From JAJFUG01 sp964473155 (lineage in GTDB: Bacteria > Gemmatimonadota > Glassbacteria > GWA2-58-10): a stretch of 64,000 nt of DNA. Below the pieces are notes generated by a model. It had not been told where the DNA came from, ran no database searches, and saw nothing but the letters and a program-made list of their open reading frames with translations. Positions 17,776-27,046 of the stretch are shown piece by piece. The position numbers and the translations under genes were made by a program. The stretch is taken from assembly GCA_964473155.1 (NCBI GenBank), contig CAYYNT010000005.1, positions 1 to 64,000 on the forward strand, given 5' to 3'. Positions within the stretch are counted from its first letter, which is position 1. Every line of letters begins with the position of its first letter.

Positions 17776-18699
17776 GTGTTCCACGAAAAAATCTTGGTCT
17801 ATCTGGACAAGCGGCTGAGCGGCATCCGGGAGAATTATGACCTGGCGCGCGAAAAAGTTGATGCCGAGGCCGTGCACGACCTGCGTGTACACCTGAAACG
17901 CGCCCGCGCCCTGTTCTCGCTGATCGAGGCCCTGGAGCCCGGATTCAACGCCCGGCGCGAGTTCCGCCCGTTCAAGGAGTTGTCCCGCGCCACGCGGCGC
18001 CTGCGGGATATCCAGGTGCAGATCGAGCTGTTCGATCACTCCACCCGCCGACTGAAAAACAAACCTGACGGATTCAGGCGTTTCCTCGAGCTGCTGGAAG
18101 ATCGTCTGAAACGCGAATTCACAGTCTCCAGTGGACCGCAGGTCATGCAGATTCTTCAGTCCGGACGGGACAGTCTGGAGGAGGCTCTTTCCGGCATCAG
18201 CGCCGCCGCCAGCCTTCCGCGGGCCGAGGCCCGTTATCATCAGCTCAAGGCAGAGTTTCTCGATCTGGCCTGCCTGGCCGAAAAAGATGACTCGGTCCTG
18301 CACGAGCTTCGCACACGGGCCAAGCAGACACATTACACATTCGAAATCACCAGAATCTGTTTCAGGCGTCTGGGCGGCGAACGGCGGTTCGTGGGGCGGG
18401 TCAAGAGACTGCACGGCCTTCTGGGCGACTGGCACGACCGCGAGGTGGCGTTCGAGCACCTGGACCGTTACCTTCACCACAGCGGAGCGCGGGGACTGGA
18501 CCGCAGCCTCGGCGCTCTGGGCGAGATACTGAGCCGAGACAAGGAGCGACTGGCCGGGCGCTGCCGCGTGGAAATCTCACGGTTGCGGGCCATGCTCACA
18601 CCAGGTGCAAATTCGACTGGGAAGAAGGGGAGCGGCGCTGCCGTAAATGGTGGACGAGAACCGGCCGCGACAGTTACAAAACAGAAGAATGCCGTGTGA
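17776..18699 (+). CDS. CHAD-domain polyphosphate-binding protein
   Basis: A 307-residue helical protein beginning at a GTG after a GAGG box. It shows the two-half CHAD pattern: VHDLRVHLKRARALFSLIEA near residue 35 and LHELRTRAKQTHYTFEITRI around residue 176, then LHGLLGDWHDREV. Conserved His, Arg and Lys residues of CHAD line a basic channel that binds polyphosphate granules. Third gene of the sixA-ppk1 set. The C-terminal ~30 residues are low-complexity. A terminator follows at 18742. Confidence 0.92.
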   Translation: MFHEKILVYLDKRLSGIRENYDLAREKVDAEAVHDLRVHLKRARALFSLIEALEPGFNARREFRPFKELSRATRRLRDIQVQIELFDHSTRRLKNKPDGFRRFLELLEDRLKREFTVSSGPQVMQILQSGRDSLEEALSGISAAASLPRAEARYHQLKAEFLDLACLAEKDDSVLHELRTRAKQTHYTFEITRICFRRLGGERRFVGRVKRLHGLLGDWHDREVAFEHLDRYLHHSGARGLDRSLGALGEILSRDKERLAGRCRVEISRLRAMLTPGANSTGKKGSGAAVNGGREPAATVTKQKNAV

Positions 18700-18741
18700 A
18701 GGGGATAGAAGGTAACAGCGGGGCTGTCCTGCTTTTTTCAG

Positions 18742-18776
18742 ACGCAGTGGAGGATAATAACCCTTCACTGCGTTTT
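18742..18776 (+). terminator. Terminator of the polyphosphate operon
   Basis: A 12-bp stem (18742-18753 with 18762-18773, one G-T pair) around an 8-nt loop, followed by TTT. It lies about 40 bp past the CHAD stop. The rest of the gap to 18990 shows no gene. Confidence 0.75.
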
Positions 18777-18990
18777 CCTCATCGTTGATGAATTGCTCCG
18801 AGCCAAGGCGAACCCTGTCTCCTCGGCATCCCGAACTTTCCGGGCGCCCCGGCTTTTTATCGGGCATCATCTTTCCGCGCACATGCGGAAGCACTTTCGG
18901 ATGCTGTCCAACCCACTATACGGTCGACTCGTATAAACCGCCCGTGATAGTATGGCGGTCCCTTTCTATCACCTGCCGCCTGGAGGATTA

Positions 18991-19467
18991 ATGTACCGTC
19001 TGATTCTGATTCTGATGGTTTCGCTTGCAGCCTGTTCTCATTCTCCCGTGGTGTCAGGCGCCCCGAAAGATAAAACAGGGGAAGACGGTTCGCTTGTTGG
19101 CGTATTTGACGCCGTCAAAATAAGCGACGGCGTTATAACCACGAACGTTGAACCAGCATGCTGCGCCACACTCGACAAGAATCTTGCCGGTTCAGTGATC
19201 GGGTTGTCTTCGAACGGTCATGGCCGAATTGTCCTGAGAGATAACTCAGGGATTGTAGTTCAGCTTGATGCCGAGAACGGCGGATCGTTGATGATAAAAG
19301 GCCGGCAGGTGATAGGTCCGCGCCTGGCCGCAATCGAGGACGCCAAGAACCCTGAGGACATGGTGATCAAATTCAACCTGCTTCTGGCGGCGATGAGACA
19401 GCACGGATTGATCGAAACGTCAGGGACTGGTTTGGCGGCGGAAAGCGGACAAGTTGAACGTCATTGA
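18991..19467 (+). CDS. Small lipoprotein of unknown function
   Basis: A 158-residue product starting at ATG 18991 behind a GGAGG box (18982-18986). The signal LILILMVSLAAC gives lipid attachment at Cys15. The mature part looks beta-rich (VIGLSSNGHGRIVLRDNSGIVVQLD) and ends with a short helical region. No family is recognised. Monocistronic between two terminators. Confidence 0.65.
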   Translation: MYRLILILMVSLAACSHSPVVSGAPKDKTGEDGSLVGVFDAVKISDGVITTNVEPACCATLDKNLAGSVIGLSSNGHGRIVLRDNSGIVVQLDAENGGSLMIKGRQVIGPRLAAIEDAKNPEDMVIKFNLLLAAMRQHGLIETSGTGLAAESGQVERH

Positions 19468-19523
19468 AATCCGGACCAGATAAATGACTGCCTGAACAGC
19501 GCGGTTGTTTAAACGGTATGGAA

Positions 19524-19560
19524 AAGAGGGGGCCTCTCTGTCGAGATGGCCCCCTCTTGA
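19524..19560. terminator. Strong bidirectional terminator
   Basis: A perfect 11-bp stem (AAGAGGGGGCC, 19524-19534, with GGCCCCCTCTT, 19548-19558) with a partly paired loop. It separates the convergent lipoprotein and nitrilase-type genes and has T-rich or A-rich flanks for both directions. Confidence 0.88.
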
Positions 19561-19586
19561 TTCTTCGAGGCAGGCATTCCCGCGTC

Positions 19587-20945
19587 TCAGTGCTCCAGGG
19601 CCGGGAGACGTATATCGTTGCGGCGCGCCTGAAGCAGAATCTGGCGCGTGTCTCCCAGCGGCCAGGGAAACGGGCAGGCCGGCGGGTAGTTCAGGTCGAT
19701 CTCGGCGACAGCCACTCCCGGGCGATCTTTGGCCTCAGCCAGAAGCTCACCCCAGGGATCATAGATCAGGCTGGCGCAATCATAGCCGCAACTGACCAGA
19801 AAGACATGGTTCTCGATTGCGCGGGCGCGCATCAGTGTCGCATTGCCGCCCCAGATGGGCAGGAATATCACCTCGGCTCCCTGAAGGCTCAGGGCGCGAG
19901 CCGGGTCAACGAACCAGGAGTCCCAGCAGATCATTATGCCGATCCGCCCGAAATCAGTGTCGAATACCGGGTAAGAGTCCCCCTGCGCCACCCCCTGATC
20001 GAACTCGCCCTCCGGAATATAAACCTTGCGGTACTTGCCGGCGATCTGGCCCTGACGGTCGATCAGGACCGCAGTGTTGTAGATAGCCTGTCCCTCGCGC
20101 TCGCCCAGGGCGGCCACGATATACATTTTATGCTTGCGGGCCAGTTCCGCCAGCCGGTCAGTGCTTGGGCCGGGGACCGGCTCGGCGATGTCCTGGTATT
20201 CCTTGCCGTACACCCCGATCAGGTTGACTCCCTCACCCAGGCAGACAATGTCGGCGCCTTTCTGCCCGGCCTGCTCGACCACCTGGCAGAACTGCTCGAT
20301 GCTGGCCGCCGGCGTGGCGCTGTCATGCGGGCGGCAGTTGACAGTGGCCAGTCGCACGGGGCGTTTCGGCAGGTCCGGTGCGCGGGCCAGACGGATATCA
20401 TCCCAGAAGACACGCGCCTGCGGTTTCTGGCTCAGGTACAGTTCCACTCTAACTCCAACCGCCTTTTCCGGGGCGCGAAACACGCCGCCAACCTGCTGCC
20501 AGACTCCCTTTCTGTCAAGCTCGGGCACGTACTCGCGCTGCCCGGACTGTTTACCCTCGGCATCCGTCCACTCCAGCCTGGCGAAAGTGGTGTTGTGGCT
20601 GTAGTCTACGCCCTGGGCGGCGAACGAGGCTTCGAAACGGTAGAACTTTCCCGCTTCCACTCCTTTGACCAGGGTGCGCCAGCAGCCACGCACCGCGCTG
20701 CTGGAGGCTCCGTAAAGCTCCAGACTTCCGGGACCGCCCAAGCTGGGAGTCCGTGCCACGCTGAAAGCCGGGCTTATCCCGGCGCGAGGAGCGTTCTGTT
20801 CCCAACCGTCCTGTGCGGCCTTTTCCACTGACTCGAACGCCGAGGCTTCGAGCAGGATATCCCCCGGTTGAGCGGCCTGAAGGTTATTGGCCGCGGGACA
20901 TAGAAAGAACGCCGTAAGAAGCATGACAGTCATAAAGTTGCGCAT
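19587..20945 (-). CDS. Secreted carbon-nitrogen hydrolase (nitrilase superfamily) with N-terminal CBM-like domain
   Basis: A 452-residue protein with a signal peptide (FMTVMLLTAFFLCPAANNL) and an AGGAGAG box. Residues ~30-170 form a beta-sandwich, carbohydrate-binding-like region (FYRFEASFAAQGVDY; ARVFWDDIRLAR). The C-terminal part is a nitrilase fold with the Glu-Lys-Cys triad in CLGEGVNL, KYRKVYIPEGEF and MICWDSWF. Such enzymes hydrolyse amides or nitriles; an exported one with a CBM-like domain suggests action on an amide or acylated amine on a polysaccharide or glycoconjugate. Substrate unknown. Confidence 0.82.
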   Translation of the reverse strand: MRNFMTVMLLTAFFLCPAANNLQAAQPGDILLEASAFESVEKAAQDGWEQNAPRAGISPAFSVARTPSLGGPGSLELYGASSSAVRGCWRTLVKGVEAGKFYRFEASFAAQGVDYSHNTTFARLEWTDAEGKQSGQREYVPELDRKGVWQQVGGVFRAPEKAVGVRVELYLSQKPQARVFWDDIRLARAPDLPKRPVRLATVNCRPHDSATPAASIEQFCQVVEQAGQKGADIVCLGEGVNLIGVYGKEYQDIAEPVPGPSTDRLAELARKHKMYIVAALGEREGQAIYNTAVLIDRQGQIAGKYRKVYIPEGEFDQGVAQGDSYPVFDTDFGRIGIMICWDSWFVDPARALSLQGAEVIFLPIWGGNATLMRARAIENHVFLVSCGYDCASLIYDPWGELLAEAKDRPGVAVAEIDLNYPPACPFPWPLGDTRQILLQARRNDIRLPALEH

Positions 20946-21089
20946 CGTTCTCTCCTGAAAACAGTTAAGGCGTCCCAGGACACCCAGCCTTGCTCATGAA
21001 AAAATGAAACCGTTTCTGCCGGCGCTGAGTCATACTTATCGAAAGACAGGAAAACGAGCCTGCAAATCCAACCATAACTGGAGGCATAG

Positions 21090-21179
21090 ATGGGCGCCAC
21101 CGATACTTTCAAGCTGTTCGGCAACGCGATGATCGGAATGGTCCTATATTTCACGCTGCTGCTCAGTCCGTTGCTGTAA
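21090..21179 (+). CDS. Very small single-helix membrane protein
   Basis: A 29-codon reading frame with a GGAGG box (21080-21084) six bases before its ATG. The product starts GATDTFKLFGNAMIG and continues into one hydrophobic helix (MVLYFTLLLSPLL). Short proteins of this type often modulate membrane complexes, but nothing identifies a partner. The gap on either side is otherwise gene-free, and a terminator follows at 21400. Confidence 0.45.
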   Translation: MGATDTFKLFGNAMIGMVLYFTLLLSPLL

Positions 21180-21399
21180 TCTGCTCACGGCGGCGGATGA
21201 CATTATAAGCCGCGGCTGCAACCCTGGTTCATCTCCGGCGGCCGGATTCAAATACGGAACAAACCGGCCCAGGGAGTGTAAGTATAAATGTCGACGCGCA
21301 GTTAGAGAGACAGGGACACGGTTTACCGGCACAGTATAATGCGATCCTGAGTCAGGTCCAAGCGAGTAAGGAACAGGAATCACCGAAGTTCGTCGACCA

Positions 21400-21430
21400 G
21401 GCCGCCTGCCAGAGCAGGCGGCCTTCTTTG
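21400..21430 (+). terminator. Rho-independent terminator
   Basis: A perfect 10-bp stem (GGCCGCCTGC, 21400-21409, and GCAGGCGGCC, 21414-21423) with a CAGA loop, followed by TTCTTTGTT. It could end transcripts from the small gene at 21090 and, on the other strand, the DUF1080 gene. Confidence 0.85.
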
Positions 21431-21442
21431 TTAAAGCCGGGA

Positions 21443-22081
21443 TCAGAGTTTTTTCAGCCGCACATTCCGGAAATCCACCCGCGTGCCGTGGCTCTGGAAA
21501 CCGATATGCCCGCTGCGCGGGCGTTCGGACAGCGGAATAAGGCCCTCGTGGCCGATGGTTTCCCGGTCGAGATCGGCGCGCACCACCTCCTGCCCGTTCA
21601 GCACGATCACCACCAGGGGACCCTGGCATGTAATCTTATAATGGTTCCATTCGCCGACAGGTGTCGCCGCGCCCTGTCGCGCCGCGACCTGAAGGTAGAT
21701 GCTGCCGGTGTGCTGGGCCGGTTTGATGTCCTTGTGTATCTCGGCGCCGTCATCCAGTATCTGTATCTCCATTCCGGCTTCGCTGACATGGCTGTCCGAG
21801 GGATAGCGCAGGCCCACGCCGCTGTTGCCGTCCGCTTCGATGCGCCACTCCAGGGACAGCTCGTAATCCGCGTACACGCTGTCCGTGGTCAGGAAGCCGC
21901 CGCCCGGCGCGATGCAGCTCAATATGCCATCGTGCAGGCTCCAGCTTTGAATCGTGCCGCCCTCGACGTGCCAGCCTGACAGGTCTTTGCCGTTGAACAT
22001 GGGGCGCGATTCCTCCCCGGCGGTCAGAGAACCGGCGGACAGGAGAGCAACAACCAGAAGAACCGCCATGGGTTTTTTCAT
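21443..22081 (-). CDS. Secreted DUF1080 (3-keto-disaccharide hydrolase) protein
   Basis: A 212-residue protein with a signal peptide followed by a single DUF1080 jelly-roll domain. Typical motifs are MFNGKDLSGWHVEGG near the start, DYELSLEWRIEADGNSGVGLRY, MEIQILDD and EWNHYKITCQG. Members hydrolyse 3-keto-glycosides or bind glycans. It shares strand with the DUF4832 gene 37 bp upstream (22119-23498), and both may be co-transcribed. Confidence 0.9.
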   Translation of the reverse strand: MKKPMAVLLVVALLSAGSLTAGEESRPMFNGKDLSGWHVEGGTIQSWSLHDGILSCIAPGGGFLTTDSVYADYELSLEWRIEADGNSGVGLRYPSDSHVSEAGMEIQILDDGAEIHKDIKPAQHTGSIYLQVAARQGAATPVGEWNHYKITCQGPLVVIVLNGQEVVRADLDRETIGHEGLIPLSERPRSGHIGFQSHGTRVDFRNVRLKKL

Positions 22082-22118
22082 TTTGTCTCTCTCTTGTGAG
22101 TAATGAAGTTAGATAGTT

Positions 22119-23498
22119 TTATCTGATTTCAATCCGGCTTAAACGATACCATCCATCCGGCTCGCGGCCAGCCGTGGCCAGGCGGATCGCCGGCTGTCCG
22201 CTGCTCGAATCGGTCAGGGCCAGCCCCAGCCGGTAGTCACCCGGCGGTATGTCCGGCGGAATGTCCAGTGCCACAAGCTCGCGGCGCGCTCCAGGCAGCC
22301 AGCGGCGGATATCCAGCTGCGTGGGTATCACCCTTGCCTCGCCGCCGTTTGCAGGCCGCAGTTCGAAAGCCAGCGGATAATTACGGTAGCAAGGCGCGAC
22401 TCCCCGGTTTTCCCAGTCCATCAGCACGGGCACGCTTTCGCCCCGTGGCGCCTGTTTCGGATGCTCAAGCCGGGTTAGGACAAAACGGTAGCCCATCTTT
22501 TTCTGGAACTCTATCACGCGCGGCCAGTACTCATCCGGAATCGGGAAGGACTTGTTGTTGAGAACCGAGACATGCCACTCCAGCGCCGTGGCGAAAATGG
22601 AATCGGCGTCCCAGCCATTTTCTTTCCAGTGCTGGAAGTTCCAGCAGGTTTCGAGGGCCACCGGCGCGTGCTGCCAGATCCTGCCGAGGCCGTATTCCTG
22701 GATGACAGCAGGGTAAGCCACCCGCATGTGGCTCCAGCCGTGGCGCATGTCGCCCAGGCAGTCGGCGCGCCAGCCGGTTCCATGCCCTATGGCGTAATCC
22801 AGGGCCGGACCCTCGTCCACATTCATCACCAGAGGCGTGGAGCGGAAGCTTTCGAGGTAGAAATCGATGATTTTGAACATATTCTCGGGTTTCGGCATGG
22901 GCAGATCGAGTCCCGAGGTGTGCCACTCGCCCCAGCGTCCCACCGAGCCGATATCGACATGGTCCAGGTCCGGGTGTCCGTCATAGCGCGCTCCAAGAGC
23001 GCGGATCAGGCGTCCGTGCGCCTCCAGGAAACGCGGCGAGTCGTAGTCCGGCTGCCAGTGGATCTTATCAGGATACCTGAATCCCGGCGCGCTTTCCCGG
23101 AACCAGCGTGGAACCTCCAGGGCGTTGTCCGGCGACTTATCCGCATTTTCATGCCCGTTCTGGCACATCACGCGGAAAGCCAGTTTCTGGCCGTGCTCCC
23201 GGCAGAGCGCCAGCACGCTGTCGATGAGCGCGAAATTCACCTCGCCCTCGCGCGGCTCCAGGTCTTTCCAGTACCAGCGGAAATAGGCTATCGAGCATTC
23301 CGGGTGGTTGACATTGAGCGGGTCGCCGTTGAAACTGTAGAACGTGGTGAAACCCATCCCCGGATTGACCAGCACGCTGTCCAGGCCCGCGGGGGTGACC
23401 ACGGTCCGGTTCTCGTCCGAACAGGCGATGACTGCCACAACCAGAAAGATAGCGGATGCCGCGGGGAGAAATCTTGAAAGACGCTTTGAATCGCGCAT
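22119..23498 (-). CDS. Lipoprotein with DUF4832-type glycosidase-like fold
   Basis: A 459-residue product from ATG 23498 (a GGAACAG box lies upstream; 23510 is an alternative). The signal ends in the lipobox VAVIAC. The body starts NPGMGFTTFYSFNG, then a TIM-barrel-like region with YFRWYWKDLEPREGEVNF, DIGSVGRWGEWH and VMNVDEGP, and ends in a beta-sandwich. DUF4832 proteins resemble glycoside hydrolases with candidate acid residues but are uncharacterised. Likely an outer-membrane glycan-processing lipoprotein. Confidence 0.75.
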   Translation of the reverse strand: MRDSKRLSRFLPAASAIFLVVAVIACSDENRTVVTPAGLDSVLVNPGMGFTTFYSFNGDPLNVNHPECSIAYFRWYWKDLEPREGEVNFALIDSVLALCREHGQKLAFRVMCQNGHENADKSPDNALEVPRWFRESAPGFRYPDKIHWQPDYDSPRFLEAHGRLIRALGARYDGHPDLDHVDIGSVGRWGEWHTSGLDLPMPKPENMFKIIDFYLESFRSTPLVMNVDEGPALDYAIGHGTGWRADCLGDMRHGWSHMRVAYPAVIQEYGLGRIWQHAPVALETCWNFQHWKENGWDADSIFATALEWHVSVLNNKSFPIPDEYWPRVIEFQKKMGYRFVLTRLEHPKQAPRGESVPVLMDWENRGVAPCYRNYPLAFELRPANGGEARVIPTQLDIRRWLPGARRELVALDIPPDIPPGDYRLGLALTDSSSGQPAIRLATAGREPDGWYRLSRIEIR

Positions 23499-23621
23499 CG
23501 GCTGTTCCATCAGGAAGGGTGGATTGGGATCAACGGCGCGTGAAATATCAAACGGGACAATTTTACCATCGGATGCTGTTAAAAGCAAATCCCGATAGAG
23601 CCCATAATGCCGGGACAGACT

Positions 23622-25739
23622 TCAGGGTCCGGCAGGAACCGGCTGGCATGAGCTGTCAGCCGGAGCGCTGTCCTTCGCCGCGGATGAATCCGCGGACGGA
23701 CGGGCCAGGCTGTCGCCGGTGACAAATGCGTTCAGGGCGCGGGCGCGCTCTGCGCTTATCCCGGATGCGGCGGCCAGGGATTCGAGCAGCGCGGTGTTGC
23801 GAGCGAGCGAACCCTCGGCCTTGAACTGCCGCAGCATCCCGACAAAACCCATCTCGTTGGGCTGCACGTCGAGGTCCAACCCCAGCTCGCGCCGCACCCG
23901 GCGCTCGATCTCGGCGGCGCGCTCCGGCTCTATCTGCGAGGCCAGACGCAGGTTGTCCAGCAGCGGGGCGTTGCTCTCTCTTGTCTTGTCTTTCAGGAAC
24001 GAGCGGAGCATCCCCTCGTAGCCCTTCTCGTTGTCTTTCAGCTCAAAAGCCCCGGCCAGTGTTTCCTTTGCCTGTTCCAGAAGTCCGCCGGAGGGCAGCT
24101 TTCCCTGAAGGGTCTCCGCGGCCTGGCCGAGCCTGCGGTCTTTCTCCCGGTCGAGTCGCGCTTTGAAAGCGTCCGGACTAAGGCTGGTCCGGGATGAATC
24201 CACGGCAATCGAGAAGTCATAGTTGCCGGAGACGATCTTTTTCGAGGCGTCCAGAAAGCGCCGCGACAGCGATTCGTGCACATCTTCCAGGAGGGGCTTG
24301 CCCTCCTCGAAGAAATCGCGGGCATAGAAATCCACCCCGGAGGCCAGCACCTTGTCTTTCTTGAGCGCGAACGGCATGCCCTCGGCCAGGGCGTAAGTTT
24401 TTATCTCACCGTTGCGGTAAAGGATGAAACGCCGGTCAGTCACCGCGGCGAATGAAATCCGTTTCAGCCCCAGGTTCATCACCTGGTTGCCCAGACGGCC
24501 GGCCACGCCGGTCACCGCGCCGGACAGATTGAAAAGGTTGCCGGTGGAAAGTCCCAGGCTTTTCAGGGATTCGCGGTCCAGACGGGCGGTCCCGGACGAT
24601 GCCAGGGCCAGGACCACCTCGCCCTTTTCCAGCGGGACCTCGCGGCTCAGGCATTCGGCGGCCTCGGGCAGCTCGTGGAGGTAATAGCGGTCATCAAGGG
24701 TCAGACCGCCCAGGTCGAGGCTGGCCCTCGGCGAGACAGACTCGACATCGCGCTTGAGCGTGCGGAATGCTGTCTTTTCCGCGCTGTCCAGCTTGTCGAA
24801 CTCCAGCACGCCGGAGACCGTGACCACGGCGGCGTGGTTGTCCCGGATTCTGGAATCGAGGAAAACAGTCTCGATGTCGCGGAAAGCAAAGGAGCGCAGC
24901 ACCCAGGACTGCTCTCCGCCGTTCTCCATGCGTTCCCAGTACAGCACGGAGCTGTCGGCGGAGCTGAGAAGTCCGCTGTCGTCACGCAGGCATACCGCGT
25001 TCACCGGTTTCCGAGATAATCCATGCGCTGTCCGGGCCTCCTGCAGGGCCTGTTCCAGGTGGGAGCTGAAAACCAGAGGGCCGGGGGTCAGCACGGGCGG
25101 AGTGTCGTACATTTCGCGCTCGCGCTGCACGATAATCAGCCGCCGCCCGGAGATACGGGCCGCCGCACCGTCATCCAGGCTGACTGCGGCCAGGTCTTTC
25201 CATTCGCGGGAGAAGGCTGGTGAGTCTTTATCCTCCGCGCGCTCAAGAAGGATGACTCCGCTGCTGTCCAGAAGAACAGTCACGCCCTGGGCGCTGAATG
25301 CCACGGCCTTGACCGGGGCGGTCCGGCCCGGCCGGGCGGCCAGAGCCAGAGTCAGTCCCTGCGCCTCGTCACAGGCCCGCTGTTCATCCGCGGAGCGCGA
25401 TGCGTGCTCCCAGAAGTCCTGAAACACTTTCTTTTCCCAGACCGGCGTGTCCCAGAGGGCGGCGCACTCTCTTATCGAGAGCCCGGCCTGCCGGGCGGCC
25501 AGGGCAATCTCGTTGAGCAGCTTGCCGCGTCTGGGCTGGGGACAGGCTTTGAGGGCCGCGGCCAGCTTTCCGCCGGAAGCGGCGAGTGAGTCGATCTGCG
25601 CCGGGCTGGCTTTCTCGGATCCAGAAACGATGCCCTTGACCCTGGAAAGGATATTGATCGCCGCACAGCGGCTGTTCAGGCCGGACAGGACGGTCAGTAT
25701 CAGGCAAAGAATCAGGCTGGAAATCAACTTGCTTTTCAA
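23622..25739 (-). CDS. Large envelope protein with duplicated NEKGY-x-GM domain
   Basis: A 705-residue protein. The start is placed at a TTG (25739) five bases after a strong GGGGAGG box; the ATG at 25844 would add 35 unlikely residues. It begins with a signal or anchor helix (LISSLILCLILTVLSGL). A long middle part has beta-propeller-like repeats (VKAVAFSAQGVTVLLDSSG) and a region resembling a PH-type fold (ISFAAVTDRRFILYRNGEI). The C-terminus holds two copies of a ~50-residue unit (about residues 568-619 and 626-672) with signature NE[KM]G[YF]xGM and a shared S-x-I-[SE]-x-E-R motif. The same pair ends the AT-rich protein at 36845-38140. The tail is Ser/Ala/Pro-rich. No known family; function unknown. 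Confidence 0.65.
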   Translation of the reverse strand: MKSKLISSLILCLILTVLSGLNSRCAAINILSRVKGIVSGSEKASPAQIDSLAASGGKLAAALKACPQPRRGKLLNEIALAARQAGLSIRECAALWDTPVWEKKVFQDFWEHASRSADEQRACDEAQGLTLALAARPGRTAPVKAVAFSAQGVTVLLDSSGVILLERAEDKDSPAFSREWKDLAAVSLDDGAAARISGRRLIIVQREREMYDTPPVLTPGPLVFSSHLEQALQEARTAHGLSRKPVNAVCLRDDSGLLSSADSSVLYWERMENGGEQSWVLRSFAFRDIETVFLDSRIRDNHAAVVTVSGVLEFDKLDSAEKTAFRTLKRDVESVSPRASLDLGGLTLDDRYYLHELPEAAECLSREVPLEKGEVVLALASSGTARLDRESLKSLGLSTGNLFNLSGAVTGVAGRLGNQVMNLGLKRISFAAVTDRRFILYRNGEIKTYALAEGMPFALKKDKVLASGVDFYARDFFEEGKPLLEDVHESLSRRFLDASKKIVSGNYDFSIAVDSSRTSLSPDAFKARLDREKDRRLGQAAETLQGKLPSGGLLEQAKETLAGAFELKDNEKGYEGMLRSFLKDKTRESNAPLLDNLRLASQIEPERAAEIERRVRRELGLDLDVQPNEMGFVGMLRQFKAEGSLARNTALLESLAAASGISAERARALNAFVTGDSLARPSADSSAAKDSAPADSSCQPVPAGP

Positions 25740-25925
25740 ACGGGCCTCCCCGGCACGGTTGATGTCTGGCGTCACATCGCGCTCACTGGGAACTCGGGGG
25801 CCGTGAACCTGGCAACCAGGCCCGGCGCGGGTGGAACGGAGCACGGCTTGCGGAATGCTGCAAATTCAGAAACGTATTGAAATATAAAAAGATTTGATTG
25901 GACAAGCAATATAAACGGCAGATTA

Positions 25926-26284
25926 TTAAGGCTGTGACCATGCTCTGCATTCAGGGCAGTTCTGGCTCCATATCTCCCTCAGAAGCCGCAGGGCGTCAAA
26001 CAGCCCCACCCGCCCGTCCCCGTTCCAGTCCAGAGACGCGCTGGCCTGTCCAGAGCCGGACCAGGAGGAGACGGACCAGACGGCTGCCATCCATGCCGCT
26101 GAAACCGTGATAAAGCCCGCCGTCCCAGGACCAGTCTATCTGACTCCAGCCGATCCCGCCGAAATCAAGCACTCCATTCACTGTCTTGCGTGCGGTCAAT
26201 TCATTGCGCAAAACGGCCGAGGGCCTTTCCGGCGGAAGAAAAAACAAGCAGGATCAGAAAAAACGGCTCGATAAGGCGGCTCAT
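25926..26284 (-). pseudogene. Frameshifted remnant of a small secreted dockerin-like protein
   Basis: Frame 1 starts at ATG 26284 with a clear signal peptide (LIEPFFLILLVFSSAG) but stops early. A second frame continues with WSQIDWSWDGGLYHGFSG, and a third ends with a good dockerin-type EF-hand (LDWNGDGRVGLFDALRLL) before a stop at 25926. Read together they give one plausible ~110-residue secreted protein broken by two shifts. Decay or sequencing error are both possible. The dockerin segment resembles the tail of the protein at 12179-13714. Confidence 0.4.
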
Positions 26285-26325
26285 AGAACAATTATCCCCC
26301 CGCCGCCCCTCGGATGGCCCCGTAA

Positions 26326-26829
26326 TCATTTAACAGTCAGTTTTTCGATTATGTCCCGGTGTTCCGGATAGCGCCTGGTCAGGGTTTCACACGCCACCAG
26401 TTCGAAATCGGCGTATTCAAATCCCGGCGAAACTGTAGTCCCGAGCAGAGCGAACTCTCCGCCCGGCTCAAGAGCCAGTCCCTGCCATGCGTTCGCCGGA
26501 ACAAGCGCCTGGACTGTCTGCCCCCGGTCAAGCGCCGCGCCGAGCGTGACAGTCACGGGGACTCCGCCTTCCGGTATCATGAAAAGGCGGACCGGGTCTC
26601 CCAGATAGAAATGGAATATTTCATCCGTGCGCAGACGGTGCATGGCGGAGAAAGATTCCGGAGTCAGAAGGTAGTATATGGCCGTGGACAGGCTGCGGTC
26701 AGCACCATAGAAGTTGCCTGGAGCATCTTTACTGAAAACTGCGCGGCTGCGGTAGGTCTCACGGAAATAACCGCCCTCGCCGGGATGCGGTTCGAGGCCC
26801 AGATGACGGATGATCCATTCGGCGTCCAG
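26326..26829 (-). CDS. Cupin_5 (DUF985) family protein, probable CTG start
   Basis: The last ~105 residues start at an internal Met (26643), but homology clearly continues upstream without an ATG, GTG or TTG: IIRHLGLEPHPGEGGYFRET is the standard N-terminus of the family. A CTG at 26829, four bases after GGAGG, gives a 167-residue full-length protein. Later motifs are FHFYLGDPVRLFMIPEGG and FALLGTTVSPGFEYADFE. DUF985 cupins are small beta-barrels of unclear role. An alternative is a sequencing error in the start codon. Confidence 0.72.
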   Translation of the reverse strand: MDAEWIIRHLGLEPHPGEGGYFRETYRSRAVFSKDAPGNFYGADRSLSTAIYYLLTPESFSAMHRLRTDEIFHFYLGDPVRLFMIPEGGVPVTVTLGAALDRGQTVQALVPANAWQGLALEPGGEFALLGTTVSPGFEYADFELVACETLTRRYPEHRDIIEKLTVK

Positions 26830-27046
26830 AAAACCTCCAGAGCATAGAGTGATCGTTAACAGGAAAAAATATTGTCATTTCTCATGGTAAGGTCAAGAAT
26901 ATGACTCAGGTGCATACAGCTGCCTTATTTCTGTTTTGCCTGATAACTGAAAAATAATTATCTTAGAGCAAGTTTGAGAAATTGGGATCTTCCAGGTTTT
27001 CTGCCAGGCCCCACGCAAATGAACACGAAACGCCGAGGAGCCGCCG

